A DNA stretch of 46,821 nt. It comes from Fidelibacterota bacterium (lineage in GTDB: Bacteria; Fidelibacterota; Marinisomatia; Marinisomatales; UBA8229). The notes beneath the pieces are model-generated. The model made no database searches. It was not told where the DNA came from and saw only the letters and a program-made list of their open reading frames with translations. This document shows, in pieces, positions 8,379 through 17,557 of this stretch. The first letter of the stretch is position 1, and each line of letters begins with the position of its first letter. The position numbers and the translations under genes are program-made. The stretch lies in NCBI GenBank assembly GCA_003535775.1, contig DPYO01000052.1, positions 1 to 46,821 on the forward strand, given 5' to 3'.

Positions 8379-8912
8379 TTGGCTGACAACACAAATCTGA
8401 CTAAACTCGTACGGGCAGCCATGTTCGCTGCTTTAGCGGTTGGGTTGGGTTATTCTCTTATGTTGGTCCCAAATATTGAATTAATTACTGTTATTATTTT
8501 TTTGTCAGGTTTAACTCTGGGAATACGATGGGGAATACTAGTGGGGGCTGTAAGTGAATTTATTTTTTCAGCAATGAATCCTCTGGGATCAAGCCTCATG
8601 TTCCCTCCATTGATAGCCGCCCAAATTATCTCCATGATAATCGTGGGTCTTGCCGGCGGTCTCCTTCGGCCGGTTTTTTTCAAGAAAAAACTTTCATTTT
8701 TTCGGATCGTAACAATAGGCCTTACAGGATTTTTACTCACATTTATTTTCGATTCCCTCACTACACTAAGTTATCCCATTGGCTCTGGATTTGACTGGCC
8801 CCAGACCTGGGGCATCTATCTGTCTGGAATTGGATTCACAATTGTACATCAGTTATCCAATGGAGTTATCTTTGCTGTCAGCGTACCCGGGGTAGTAAAA
8901 TATCTGTCATGA
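8379..8912 (+). CDS. ECF transporter S component (vitamin-type substrate binder)
   Basis: This 177-residue, very hydrophobic protein has five or six predicted membrane helices and the S-component layout. An early AAMFAALAVGLGYSL segment carries the Ala-rich helix 1 that contacts the T component, and a conserved region GLTLGIRWGILVGAVSEF follows. S components bind vitamins or metals and work with a shared EcfA-EcfT module, which is absent here. Substrate cannot be read from sequence. The start is TTG at 8379, since an in-frame stop lies at 8373 and the next ATG (8421) would remove the first helix's lead-in. The stop overlaps the start of the downstream barrel gene by 4 nt. Confidence 0.75.
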   Translation: MADNTNLTKLVRAAMFAALAVGLGYSLMLVPNIELITVIIFLSGLTLGIRWGILVGAVSEFIFSAMNPLGSSLMFPPLIAAQIISMIIVGLAGGLLRPVFFKKKLSFFRIVTIGLTGFLLTFIFDSLTTLSYPIGSGFDWPQTWGIYLSGIGFTIVHQLSNGVIFAVSVPGVVKYLS

Positions 8913-10540
8913 GGCAACCTGTCCGGTGGGCTCCCTCTATACTTCTGATCATTGGATTGCTCCAGGGAGACAGTTCTCCAAACATACTCCCCTTTGACTG
9001 GAGTGGGCAAAATGGATTGTTATCTGTCAATGGTCAATTATTCTGGAATCATGATTGGATGTCGGGCCCAATGTATTTTGATGGCACCTTTTCAAATTTT
9101 CCCCTTCGGCTTGGTCCATCTTATTTACATTCATTCCAACCTGACAATGCGGGAGAAATTCCAAAGATGGAATCTATTCCTGATTCTGCTCAAATTTCCA
9201 GTTCCTTCGATTACAGAAAAGGAGATTATCTATTTGACCAATTAGATGTTCAGGCAGGCTTCAGTGACGGAACACGTCTCCTCAAAATGAATGGATTCAA
9301 ACGATCCTATGCAGGATCATTTGGACAGTATGTTCAACCGGAGGGAATCCTGACACCAAATCAGCAGTCTTACCGTTTGGATTACCTTACCAGTTTTGAT
9401 ACTGAAAAAGTTCAGGCATCCGTGGCTCATTTTGTTACGAATAGCGGTCTCCCTGATTCAATCATGAATGGACACCATGAAGATATCACTACTGTAGCCG
9501 GAATTTCCTATTCTAAAACTGATACAGCTAAGACTTTCCAGGTTTTTGGTTCTCAGTTTAACCAGGAACGGCGCGTGGAACTTTCATCTATTTTTACATA
9601 TCTCAACCGCACTCATCTCCACTTCCGGTGGACCTGGAATGCGTATAAAACGGTTGGATTTTTCGCTGATAAACAAAGCATCATGCAGGATGAATTGAGG
9701 GATTTAAAGTGGGTAACTATTTATGGCGGTTTAAATGGTGAAAGACTAACAACCAGCTTAGGTGGTTCATTCCTGAGCGAGGAGAAATCCTACGCCATGT
9801 ATTTGAAATCAAGTTTTTCATTACAAGGGAAATCGTGGGAGATGAATATCGGATTATCCTACAACACAAAACCAGCCCACATCGCGCTAATTGACACCTC
9901 TCAAATGTTTGAAACCTGGAGCAGAGTTCACCTTAACATTGAAAAAAGAATCAGATTATTCCGGTTTCAGTCAGAAAATAATTTTGGCTCTGTGGCTCAT
10001 TCGGGGTCCGGTTCAAATCCAAATTATCTTTCCAGTGAACTATCCATGTCATGGGAGATATATTCAAAATGGACAGTTTCAGGAATGGTGGGAATGTATG
10101 AAACACTGTGGAATAATTCATCCTTGGTGGAAAATACCCCTCTCACTGATGGGTTCAGTAGAAAAATTCAGTTTTCCATTAAAGGATCCCAACCGTTTTT
10201 TCATGGAAATATGATGGTCCACACAAAACTCAGGGTTAATGGGAATCTGAACAGAGAACAGAATTATGGATATGATTTTGTGAATTCCATTCCCATTCAA
10301 GAGGAAAATCAAGCCTATCCCCTACCCAATTATTGGGTAGCCCATTTTGAAATCTCAGCGGTTGTTTCCACGATGACACTTATTTGGAAAGTCCAAAATG
10401 TGCTGAATGCATACGAACCCACAGTGAGAGAAATATATTCTGGGCTGAACAATGATTATGTCTGGATCCGTAACAACAGGGACTTTTATCCTATGGGCCA
10501 GCTCATCAGCTTCAGCGTCCTTTGGAATTTTGAGAATTAA
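8909..10540 (+). CDS. Putative outer-membrane beta-barrel protein
   Basis: This 543-residue protein has an N-terminal signal peptide (hydrophobic core SILLIIGLL) and, over most of its length, alternating aromatic and polar strands typical of outer-membrane barrels (for example YAMYLKSSFSLQGKSWEMNIG and LISFSVLWNFEN at the end). There is no recognisable TonB box or plug domain. The N-terminal 100 residues (proline- and glycine-containing) are of unknown fold. It is translationally coupled (ATGA) to the ECF S component, so it may be the outer-membrane half of the same uptake route. I do not recognise a named family. Confidence 0.7.
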   Translation: MRQPVRWAPSILLIIGLLQGDSSPNILPFDWSGQNGLLSVNGQLFWNHDWMSGPMYFDGTFSNFPLRLGPSYLHSFQPDNAGEIPKMESIPDSAQISSSFDYRKGDYLFDQLDVQAGFSDGTRLLKMNGFKRSYAGSFGQYVQPEGILTPNQQSYRLDYLTSFDTEKVQASVAHFVTNSGLPDSIMNGHHEDITTVAGISYSKTDTAKTFQVFGSQFNQERRVELSSIFTYLNRTHLHFRWTWNAYKTVGFFADKQSIMQDELRDLKWVTIYGGLNGERLTTSLGGSFLSEEKSYAMYLKSSFSLQGKSWEMNIGLSYNTKPAHIALIDTSQMFETWSRVHLNIEKRIRLFRFQSENNFGSVAHSGSGSNPNYLSSELSMSWEIYSKWTVSGMVGMYETLWNNSSLVENTPLTDGFSRKIQFSIKGSQPFFHGNMMVHTKLRVNGNLNREQNYGYDFVNSIPIQEENQAYPLPNYWVAHFEISAVVSTMTLIWKVQNVLNAYEPTVREIYSGLNNDYVWIRNNRDFYPMGQLISFSVLWNFEN

Positions 10541-10597
10541 GGGAAACCTACACCCGTCCAAAATCAATAAATAGATTGTTATTACTCACTTTTTTTA

Positions 10598-12646
10598 TTA
10601 ACGGAAATCATATCTTAGTCCGATTTTCAAAATCCGTCCCGGTTCAGGATAACCATAGTTAGTCATTGTATTTTCATCCAGCAGATTTTCAACCAATAGT
10701 TTTACAGAAACGATATGGTTAAAAATGTCAAATTCCCAATCTGCACTTCCGTTCACTGAGAGGAAATCTTCGAGAGAATTACCATAAGGATCTTTCCTTT
10801 CTCCGGTATAGAAGAATTGCAATCCCGAATTAATGTTAAATATATCAACAAATAATCCTAACATTCCGGTAAAATCAGGAGTGTAAGCTAATGGTTCTCC
10901 GGTAGATTCATCTTCCGTAATTAATTTTGTTCCATGATATTGAACTGTTAATGGCAGAGGAAACAACTTGTGTTTACCATTAACATTGAAGCTGATTCGA
11001 TTAGATTTATTAATGTTATAGACTTTCCATTCACCCCATAGATTTTCAGGATCTACCGGAGCCCATGATATCAGATCATGGCTTGACTGAACTTTTACCC
11101 TGAAAAGAATATATCCTTGATCAAATACACTCTGTATTTTTGCTGTCTGGTATTGAGTACGTTCTGAATTTAATTCAGGATTACACCTCATCCATGGATC
11201 ATCCCAATAGAGGTCATTAAAAGTGGGATATCGAAAACCGGTTCCGGCAGAATAACTCAATTCCAATTCGTCATTTAAGAAGATAATAGTATTGAAGTCG
11301 TAAGTATCTTCCTTGTAAAATTTATGAATGTAGTCAAAACGTCCGGAGGGAATTATCTTTAACCATTTGACAGGTGCCACTTGAAAACGCATTGCAAAAC
11401 CGGCTGAGGTTCGGGAATGTTTACCAGCATCTGTACCGGAGATATTTTCCTGCTTTACTTCCAGAAGTGATTGCATAAATATTAATTCATTGAATCTGTT
11501 TTCCCATCTGCTTTTGAATGTGTTTGACACTAAGCTATGTTTGCTGTTGGTAGCCCAGATAGAATTTGGATCAACGAATTTCTCATGACTCCCACGACGG
11601 TTGTAATGAAACTTAATAAAACCATTTTTCAGTAGATGACCATAATTAAGTGAGCTTACAAACAGATCATCTGACTTGTAAGCTTTTGGTGTCAGCCCCC
11701 AAACTAAATCACCAGCAACACCTCGATCATTCCAGGAATTCATCTGATATGCTGAAATGAAAGAACGTTTGCTGAGCATTCCTTTTAGAAAAATAGAACT
11801 GAATAACTGTTGAAATCTGTTGTTTTCTCTGATGGCAGATATATCTTCCCATGAATACGGATAATTTCCTTCATCAACAGTACCTCCCGTTTGGAATGTG
11901 TAAGTCCAGTTTTTTATTTTACCGTGAAAATTAGCTGTCGCAGATGAGTAACCGTAACTACCGCTGGTGATTTCGATAAACGTCTGATCAATCCAAGGAT
12001 TGATATTCAGAACACCGTCCATTGCTCCAGAACCCCAAAAAACACCGGGCGATTTCGCAATTGTAACTTGATCAAGAACTTGAATAGGTAATTGCGAAAC
12101 ATCAGTACCACCGTTTTGAGAGCTAGTCAAATCCACTCCTTTCAAGGTCAACTTTGTATGAGAACTGTTACCTCCGTCTAAACTGAAAGAAGTATTTCCG
12201 GCTAAACCGCCTGATGAATTAAAAGTCAATCCTGGAATTCTCTGAAATATTGAGGTTCTGGAATGACTGTCAATAGGCTTATTTATAATGGTTTTTTCGT
12301 TAAAATTAAACTTACTTTTCTGTCCCATAATAATTATAGGTTCTATTGTTATCGGTTCGCTGTTCAAGAGGAATTGATAGCGTGAATCTCTTGTAATTAT
12401 CGCTTCTCTTGTTTCGTAACCGAAGCGTGAGATAGTCAGAGTATCTCCGGGAGATAAGTTTCCTGAAAGATGAAAAAAACCGTTTTCGTCTGACAAATCC
12501 CAATCCCCACTTGACTTGTGGAATACAATTGAATACGGAATCGGATTGTTGTCAGAAGATGTAACTATTCCAGTGATTACATTTCCTGTCAGCAAAGAAT
12601 ATTGCAATAGGATGCACAATAAAGTGCAGAGTGTTTTTTTGAGCAT
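10598..12646 (-). CDS. TonB-dependent receptor, probably for cobalamin (BtuB-like)
   Basis: The 682-residue receptor has a signal peptide (MLKKTLCTLLCILLQYSLL), a carboxypeptidase-regulatory-like domain (about 24-95, NPIPYSIVF ... SDENGFFHLSG), a plug domain (about 105-215, with FQRIPGLTF, SFSLDGG, LTLKGVDL and GSGAMDGVLNINP), and a 22-strand-type barrel ending in LKIGLRYDFR. A cobalamin riboswitch upstream on the same strand points to vitamin B12 or another corrinoid as ligand. I chose the ATG at 12646 because it begins the signal peptide; an in-frame ATG at 12682 would put 12 extra residues on the terminator hairpin. It is convergent with the barrel/ECF operon. Confidence 0.88.
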   Translation of the reverse strand: MLKKTLCTLLCILLQYSLLTGNVITGIVTSSDNNPIPYSIVFHKSSGDWDLSDENGFFHLSGNLSPGDTLTISRFGYETREAIITRDSRYQFLLNSEPITIEPIIIMGQKSKFNFNEKTIINKPIDSHSRTSIFQRIPGLTFNSSGGLAGNTSFSLDGGNSSHTKLTLKGVDLTSSQNGGTDVSQLPIQVLDQVTIAKSPGVFWGSGAMDGVLNINPWIDQTFIEITSGSYGYSSATANFHGKIKNWTYTFQTGGTVDEGNYPYSWEDISAIRENNRFQQLFSSIFLKGMLSKRSFISAYQMNSWNDRGVAGDLVWGLTPKAYKSDDLFVSSLNYGHLLKNGFIKFHYNRRGSHEKFVDPNSIWATNSKHSLVSNTFKSRWENRFNELIFMQSLLEVKQENISGTDAGKHSRTSAGFAMRFQVAPVKWLKIIPSGRFDYIHKFYKEDTYDFNTIIFLNDELELSYSAGTGFRYPTFNDLYWDDPWMRCNPELNSERTQYQTAKIQSVFDQGYILFRVKVQSSHDLISWAPVDPENLWGEWKVYNINKSNRISFNVNGKHKLFPLPLTVQYHGTKLITEDESTGEPLAYTPDFTGMLGLFVDIFNINSGLQFFYTGERKDPYGNSLEDFLSVNGSADWEFDIFNHIVSVKLLVENLLDENTMTNYGYPEPGRILKIGLRYDFR

Positions 12647-12648
12647 TG

Positions 12649-12679
12649 AAAAACCCCGATAGTTTTCTTGCCTCGGGGT
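12649..12679 (-). terminator. Intrinsic terminator / RBS-sequestering hairpin of the cobalamin riboswitch
   Basis: On the minus strand ACCCCGA (12679-12673) pairs perfectly with TCGGGGT (12659-12653) across a 13-nt loop, and five T residues follow (12653-12649). The run ends 2 nt before the ATG at 12646. The GGGG of the 3' arm is the only Shine-Dalgarno-like sequence for that start, so the same hairpin could act as a transcription terminator, as an RBS lock, or as both. It lies between the riboswitch aptamer and the receptor gene, where an expression platform is expected. Confidence 0.75.
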
Positions 12680-12754
12680 CATGAGATTGGATTAAATACT
12701 TGGAGATATTCAAACTATATCATGATTTTTATCCCGAAAGCCAGTTGATATTTA

Positions 12755-12925
12755 GACCGTTGGGCAGATATCCTGACTTGCACATCACCGGATCCCTTCC
12801 GCCTTCTCATACCGATTTCAATCAGTACAATGGTTTTATGGATGGTTCCTTCGTGCTCACAGTAGCGGGAACTGTGCCCGATTTTACGGGACTTCCCTGC
12901 CTTAATTGTCTTATTGATTTAAAAT
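12755..12925 (-). promoter_or_regulatory. Cobalamin (B12) riboswitch aptamer
   Basis: Minus-strand sequence carries the conserved blocks of the adenosylcobalamin aptamer (Rfam RF00174 type) in order: GGGAAGTCCCG, a CCCG/CGGG hairpin with AAAAT, CAGTTCCCGCTACTGTGAGC (the CCGC-ACTGT core), a variable arm, then GGCGGAAGGGAT and AAGTCAGGATATCTGCC near the 3' end. GGCAG (12901-12897) can pair with CTGCC (12767-12763). The ends are approximate. It sits upstream of the TonB-dependent receptor gene with a terminator hairpin between, so B12 should repress the receptor. The remainder of 12683-13053, outside the aptamer, shows no gene. Confidence 0.88.
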
Positions 12926-13053
12926 AGCATCAAAAGATTAAAGCCCTTCATGATAAAGAACAATAATTATTTGGATCAAATACCATCTTGTTAATGAAGA
13001 ACATGTCAGAATAAATTCTTTACTGAAATTATTTAATAACTGTTTCATTAACT

Positions 13054-13836
13054 ATGTCACTTTTCACTATCAATACATCCGTAGCCGATGTGTACCGTGA
13101 ACCGGATTTTAATTCCACAATGGTAACACAGGCACTGCTTGGAGAATCCTGTGAGGTTCTAAACCAACATAAAAATTGGGTATTAATCCGGCAGTGGGAT
13201 GGATATGAAGGATGGGTGAATCATTTTTTCGGTGTACATTCAGAGGAACCCTACATGTCCTCTCATGTTTGTTATTCTTTGTCCACTCCACTTTTGGATG
13301 AACCAGATGGTGAAGTTTTACGGAAGATTTGTTTTAACTGCAGTCTCAAGGCTGATAGTACTGAAAATGGATATCGTGTAATCCTTCCAGATGGTATGAA
13401 TGCGTGGACAAATATCGAACTTTACTCTGCTCCTGATCCTGCTACCCGTGAAAATATCCTGCAATCTGCATTCCGGTTTCTCGGAACTCCGTACCAATGG
13501 GGCGGAAAAACTCCCGGTGGCATGGACTGCTCCGGTTTTGTTCAAACCGTCTTCAAATCGGCAGGAGTGAATCTTCCAAGGGATGCTCACCAACAGGAAG
13601 AATTCTTGAAAAATGCTCAGGTAGAATTGGAGGAAGCAGGATGGGGAGATCTCTTGTTTTTTAGTGAAAATGGAAGAGTGACCCACGTGGCAATTTGCAC
13701 TGGAGAGATGGGATTCATTAATGCTCGGGGTTGGGTGAGGAAAGAAAGTCTTGAAGAAAATGCTCATAATTTTAACAAAAAATTAAAGAGCCTATTTAGT
13801 TCAGCTCTGAGCATGAAAGATTTATTGATAGCATGA
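13054..13836 (+). CDS. NlpC/P60 (C40) peptidase with SH3 domains
   Basis: The 260-residue protein resembles YkfC-type gamma-D-glutamyl-L-diamino acid endopeptidases that trim cell-wall peptides. Two bacterial SH3 domains (about residues 5-60 and 70-125) precede the NlpC/P60 domain. The catalytic Cys is in GGMDCSGFVQ, the His in VTHVAIC, and the third polar residue appears to be Asn in GFINARG. No signal peptide is visible, which suits a cytoplasmic muropeptide-recycling enzyme. The ATG at 13054 is used; no strong Shine-Dalgarno precedes it. The stop overlaps the next gene (ATGA). Confidence 0.88.
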   Translation: MSLFTINTSVADVYREPDFNSTMVTQALLGESCEVLNQHKNWVLIRQWDGYEGWVNHFFGVHSEEPYMSSHVCYSLSTPLLDEPDGEVLRKICFNCSLKADSTENGYRVILPDGMNAWTNIELYSAPDPATRENILQSAFRFLGTPYQWGGKTPGGMDCSGFVQTVFKSAGVNLPRDAHQQEEFLKNAQVELEEAGWGDLLFFSENGRVTHVAICTGEMGFINARGWVRKESLEENAHNFNKKLKSLFSSALSMKDLLIA

Positions 13837-14378
13837 ACGCAATAGCAATATCGCTCAATGGATCCATATTGAATCGAGCCGTACTCGTACTTAATTCGAA
13901 TTATGCCCCATTACATGTGTGCACAACAAGAAGGGCAATCTGCCTTTATTATCTTGACAAAGCAGAAATCCTCGAATCATATGAAGAAGCAGCTCATTCC
14001 CCCAGCACAACTCTCTCACTGCCAAGTGTAGTAAAACTGAATAAAATTGTTCATTACAACAGTATGTCAGTAATTCTGAACCGGAGAAATATTGTTCAGA
14101 GAGATCATCATACCTGTCAGTATTGTGGAAAATCCTCCGGCCCGGTCACAGTGGATCATATTATCCCTAAAGAACGGGGTGGCTTGGATTTATGGGAGAA
14201 TCTGACCACAGCCTGCCCTTCCTGTAATTTAATAAAAGGGAATCGGACACCAGGTGAAGCAGGAATGCAGCTAAAAAGACAACCTGTGCGGCCAAATAGA
14301 ATTCATTATTTTCAACAAATTGTACGACAAAAGCAAATTGGCTGGCGACCTTACTTATTTATGGAACCGTTACAATAA
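13833..14378 (+). CDS. HNH endonuclease family protein
   Basis: The 181-residue protein has an N-terminal segment common to a widespread chromosomal HNH family (VLVLNSNYAPLHVCTTRRAI) and a zinc-supported HNH domain. CQYCG and CPSC supply four Cys ligands, VDHIIPKERGG holds the catalytic His, and the Asn-containing WENLTTAC and NLIKGNRTP follow. The cellular role of this family is not established; it is not part of a recognisable restriction or mobile element here. The start at 13833 overlaps the peptidase stop, and trpS begins 13 nt after its end. Confidence 0.85.
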   Translation: MNAIAISLNGSILNRAVLVLNSNYAPLHVCTTRRAICLYYLDKAEILESYEEAAHSPSTTLSLPSVVKLNKIVHYNSMSVILNRRNIVQRDHHTCQYCGKSSGPVTVDHIIPKERGGLDLWENLTTACPSCNLIKGNRTPGEAGMQLKRQPVRPNRIHYFQQIVRQKQIGWRPYLFMEPLQ

Positions 14379-14391
14379 CTCAAAGAATCTC

Positions 14392-15357
14392 ATGAAACGC
14401 GTTTTAAGTGGAATTCAACCATCTGGACAATTACATCTGGGTAACTATTTTGGAATGATGTCCCGAATGATTCACTATCAAGAAGAAAACGATCTATTCG
14501 CATTTATTGTCAACTACCATGCTTTGACATCCATTCAGAATCGGGAAATTCTTAGAGAAAATACTTTTAGTGCAGCATGCGATTTTCTGGCACTCGGTCT
14601 CGATCCGGAAAAATCTACTTTTTGGATACAGGGGGATGTCCCCCAGGCTACGGAATTGACCTGGCTTTTATCAAACGTAGTAAATGTTGGCTTGCTGCAG
14701 CGATCAACATCGTATAAGGATAAAATTGGACAAGGAGTTGCTCCAAGCATGGGCCTTTTTTCCTATCCAATACTTATGGCTGCTGATATACTTTTATTTG
14801 GTTCTGAAAAAGTACCTGTTGGAAAAGATCAAAAGCAACATCTTGAAATGGCACAGGACATGGCAACCCGTTTCAACAATACTTTCGGTGATGTTTTCAT
14901 TGTTCCTGAACCAGACATTGATAAAGAAACACAGCTGGTGCCTGGCATTGACGGTCAGAAAATGAGCAAATCTTATGGGAATACAATTCCCGTTTTCTGT
15001 AATGAAAAAATATTAAAGCAGAAAGTCATGTCCATTGTAACTGATTCCACTCCAATCGATGAACCCAAGGGTACGGATTCTCCGATTTTTCAAATCTACA
15101 GTCTCTTTCTTGATAAAAAAGAGAAAAAAGAATTGACCAATCGATTTAAAACTCCCGGGTTGAAATACGGTGATGTGAAAAAAGAGATTTTTGAACGAAT
15201 CTGGACTCATTTCGAACCATTTCGAAATAAGCGAAATTATTTGACAAATCACAATGACTATGTAAAAAATATTCTAAAGGAAGGTGCTCAAAAAGCTTCC
15301 GCTGTTGGAGATGATTATCTATCAAGAGCTCGAGAAGCAATGGGATTAAACTACTGA
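14392..15357 (+). CDS. trpS: Tryptophanyl-tRNA synthetase
   Basis: TrpRS is the class I synthetase that charges tRNA-Trp. The 321-residue protein has the HIGH-equivalent PSGQLHLGNYFG (residues 10-21) and the KMSKS motif in GQKMSKSYGN, with the Rossmann fold between. Length matches bacterial TrpS. The open frame reaches back to 14320, but MKRVLSGIQPSG from the ATG at 14392 is the family N-terminus. scpA follows after 5 nt, so trpS, scpA and scpB probably share a transcript. Confidence 0.95.
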   Translation: MKRVLSGIQPSGQLHLGNYFGMMSRMIHYQEENDLFAFIVNYHALTSIQNREILRENTFSAACDFLALGLDPEKSTFWIQGDVPQATELTWLLSNVVNVGLLQRSTSYKDKIGQGVAPSMGLFSYPILMAADILLFGSEKVPVGKDQKQHLEMAQDMATRFNNTFGDVFIVPEPDIDKETQLVPGIDGQKMSKSYGNTIPVFCNEKILKQKVMSIVTDSTPIDEPKGTDSPIFQIYSLFLDKKEKKELTNRFKTPGLKYGDVKKEIFERIWTHFEPFRNKRNYLTNHNDYVKNILKEGAQKASAVGDDYLSRAREAMGLNY

Positions 15358-15362
15358 GAAAA

Positions 15363-16085
15363 ATGTATAAGGTGTCTCTTGAAAGTTTTGAAGGACCCCT
15401 TGATTTATTACTCTATTTTATCCGGAGGGATAAGATTAATATTTATGATATCCCCATTGCTAAAATTACCAAAGACTATGTGAAAGCCTTGGATATGATG
15501 AAGGAATTCAATGTAACAGTTGTAGGAGAATTTATCGTCATGGCTGCAACCCTAATGCGAATTAAAGCAAAAATGCTTTTACCCTCTCACGGGAATGATG
15601 AAGACAGTAATGTTGAAGATCCCAGAACCGCTTTGGTACAGCAATTATTGGAGTACCAGCAGTTTAAAGAAGCCGCTGAACATCTGACTGAATTGGCCAA
15701 AAATCAAAATCGGTATTTCCCACGTAAGAATGCTACGGACCTCCCTGAAGTACATGCAGATTTAAAATTTTATTTAAAAGACATTTCATTGTTTGAAATA
15801 GCCCGGTGTTTTAAGATCGCCATGGACAATATGCCTGTGATTTCCACCTATGAACTCCGGAGAGAACAAATAAATCTGGAGGAGCAAAAAGCAAAAATCC
15901 TGGGGTGCTTTGATGGTGATGGGGCACTCCGGTTCTCAGCTTTAATGAGTCGTTTTAACCACAAACTTGAAATCATTGTATCTTTCCTTGCTATCCTGGA
16001 ACTAATCCAGCAAGGTACGATTACTGTTGTACAAAATAAAATTTTTGGTGAAATTGAATTCCACCACTTGGAAAACTTAGCCTAA
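15363..16085 (+). CDS. scpA: Segregation and condensation protein ScpA
   Basis: ScpA is the kleisin subunit that bridges the SMC dimer and binds ScpB in chromosome condensation. The 240-residue protein starts with the typical FEGPLDLLLYFIRRDKINIYDIPIAKIT, carries the VVGEFIVMAATLMRIKAKMLLP helix, and ends in the winged-helix segment (FSALMSRFNHKLEIIVSFLAILELIQQGTI read in parts). It sits 5 nt after trpS and 4 nt before scpB. Confidence 0.95.
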   Translation: MYKVSLESFEGPLDLLLYFIRRDKINIYDIPIAKITKDYVKALDMMKEFNVTVVGEFIVMAATLMRIKAKMLLPSHGNDEDSNVEDPRTALVQQLLEYQQFKEAAEHLTELAKNQNRYFPRKNATDLPEVHADLKFYLKDISLFEIARCFKIAMDNMPVISTYELRREQINLEEQKAKILGCFDGDGALRFSALMSRFNHKLEIIVSFLAILELIQQGTITVVQNKIFGEIEFHHLENLA

Positions 16086-16089
16086 AATA

Positions 16090-16626
16090 ATGCAGGAAAA
16101 GGAAAACCAATTAATTATTGAATCCTTACTTTTTGTAACATCGGAGCCTTTGACTCAAAAACAGGTTAATCTTGTTTTCGAGTCAGATTTTCCTAAAATA
16201 TCGGATACTGTAGAACAACTCAATAAAAAGTATAAAATAGAAGAACATTCATTTTACATCAGGAAGATCGCTGATGGGTATCAAATTGCAACCAAACCAG
16301 AATACGAAATTTGGATACGACGGTTATTAAAAAAAAGCGGTCAACTGATGCTTTCAAGAGCATCCATGGAGACAATGGCTATTGTAGCATATAAACAACC
16401 CATAGGCAGATACGAAGTAGAATCCATCCGGGGGGTTGATTGCACAGGAGTATTGAAGACCCTCCTCACGCACAACTTGATCCGAATTCGAGGAAGAGAT
16501 AAAGGTCCCGGAAGACCACTTCTCTATGGCACAACCAAAAAATTCCTCGAAAAATTTGGCTTGAATACAATTTCAGAGATACCCAAATTAAGAGAAATCA
16601 CTGAATTATCAAGTGCAACCGAATAA
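16090..16626 (+). CDS. scpB: Segregation and condensation protein ScpB
   Basis: ScpB dimers bind ScpA and regulate SMC ATPase activity. The 178 residues comprise two winged-helix domains with the family motifs IIESLLFVTSEPLT near the N-terminus, the MAIVAYKQPIGRYEVESIRGVD core, and RGRDKGPGRPLLYGTTKKFLEKFG near the C-terminus (the two long stretches are conserved in parts). It is 4 nt after scpA. The following 126 nt before the pseudouridine synthase hold no gene that I can see. Confidence 0.95.
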   Translation: MQEKENQLIIESLLFVTSEPLTQKQVNLVFESDFPKISDTVEQLNKKYKIEEHSFYIRKIADGYQIATKPEYEIWIRRLLKKSGQLMLSRASMETMAIVAYKQPIGRYEVESIRGVDCTGVLKTLLTHNLIRIRGRDKGPGRPLLYGTTKKFLEKFGLNTISEIPKLREITELSSATE

Positions 16627-16752
16627 ACTGAAAAAATAAATCGTGGAAAAAACCAGAAATGTTATTCTGTCTGAAAAATTCAATTTCTTTTCAATTGTAA
16701 TCATTCGAGATACGTCTGTCCTTTTACCAAACATATTTCATTTTTATTCTTT

Positions 16753-17478
16753 ATGAGGCTGAATAAATATCTTGCCAAATCAGGTGTTGCTTCTCGACGA
16801 GAATCAGACAAACTCATTCAAGCTGCAACAACTTTTGTAAATGGAAAACTCATTACAGATCCGGCCTTTAATGTGAAAAAAGATGATGTAGTGAAATATG
16901 ATGGTCAAAAACTATCTTTAGTAACTGAGACAATTGTCATAATGCTGAATAAACCGAAAAATATCATTACAACCGCAAAAGACACCCATAACAGAAAAAC
17001 TGTTCTAGACCTTATCCCCCTGCAAAATCGGTTGTTTCCTATCGGACGATTGGATAAAGACACTACAGGACTGGTTTTTCTCACCAACAATGGTGAATTA
17101 GCAAATTACCTGATGCATCCAAAAAATAGAATCCCTCGGATTTATCAAGCAGAAATCGAGGGTAAACTGAACCAAAAATCAATCATGAAAATGAAAAAGG
17201 GAATCTATATCGGTGACGGCGAATTTGGCCGGTCGGAATTTGTTCGTCAAAAATCCGTGAAAAAAAGATCCATAGTGACCCTAAAATTATACGAGGGGAA
17301 AAAACGTGAGATTCGAAGAATATTCAGGTTTTTAAAAATAAAATTATTTTCCCTTCAAAGAGTACAATATGGTGAAATTATCCTTGGAAATCTTCCCACA
17401 GGACACTGGCGAATTCTCTCAGAAAAGGAAACTAAAATCCTAAAAAATAATTTCACGGATAGAGCTAAAATTGGTTGA
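16753..17478 (+). CDS. rluB: RluB/RsuA-family rRNA pseudouridine synthase
   Basis: The 241-residue enzyme modifies uridine to pseudouridine in 23S or 16S rRNA. An N-terminal S4 RNA-binding domain (MRLNKYLAKSGVASRRESDKLI) is followed by the catalytic domain with the RsuA/RluB signature GRLDKDTTGLVFLTNNGEL, which holds the catalytic Asp, and the later GKKREIRRIF motif. Its location between scpB and cmk is the common place for rluB, which favours RluB over RsuA or RluE. No Shine-Dalgarno precedes the ATG. Confidence 0.88.
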   Translation: MRLNKYLAKSGVASRRESDKLIQAATTFVNGKLITDPAFNVKKDDVVKYDGQKLSLVTETIVIMLNKPKNIITTAKDTHNRKTVLDLIPLQNRLFPIGRLDKDTTGLVFLTNNGELANYLMHPKNRIPRIYQAEIEGKLNQKSIMKMKKGIYIGDGEFGRSEFVRQKSVKKRSIVTLKLYEGKKREIRRIFRFLKIKLFSLQRVQYGEIILGNLPTGHWRILSEKETKILKNNFTDRAKIG

Positions 17479-17557
17479 TTTTTTTTTCTAAATGATAATG
17501 TGTAGGTTATCACATTGACAAAAGTTAATTTTATCGGCTTATTGAGAGTTGAATATC

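Noticed and set aside
12700..12927. Plus-strand ORF of 75 codons
   Set aside because: It lies across the cobalamin riboswitch on the opposite strand, whose conserved blocks explain the sequence better, and it has no recognisable protein features.
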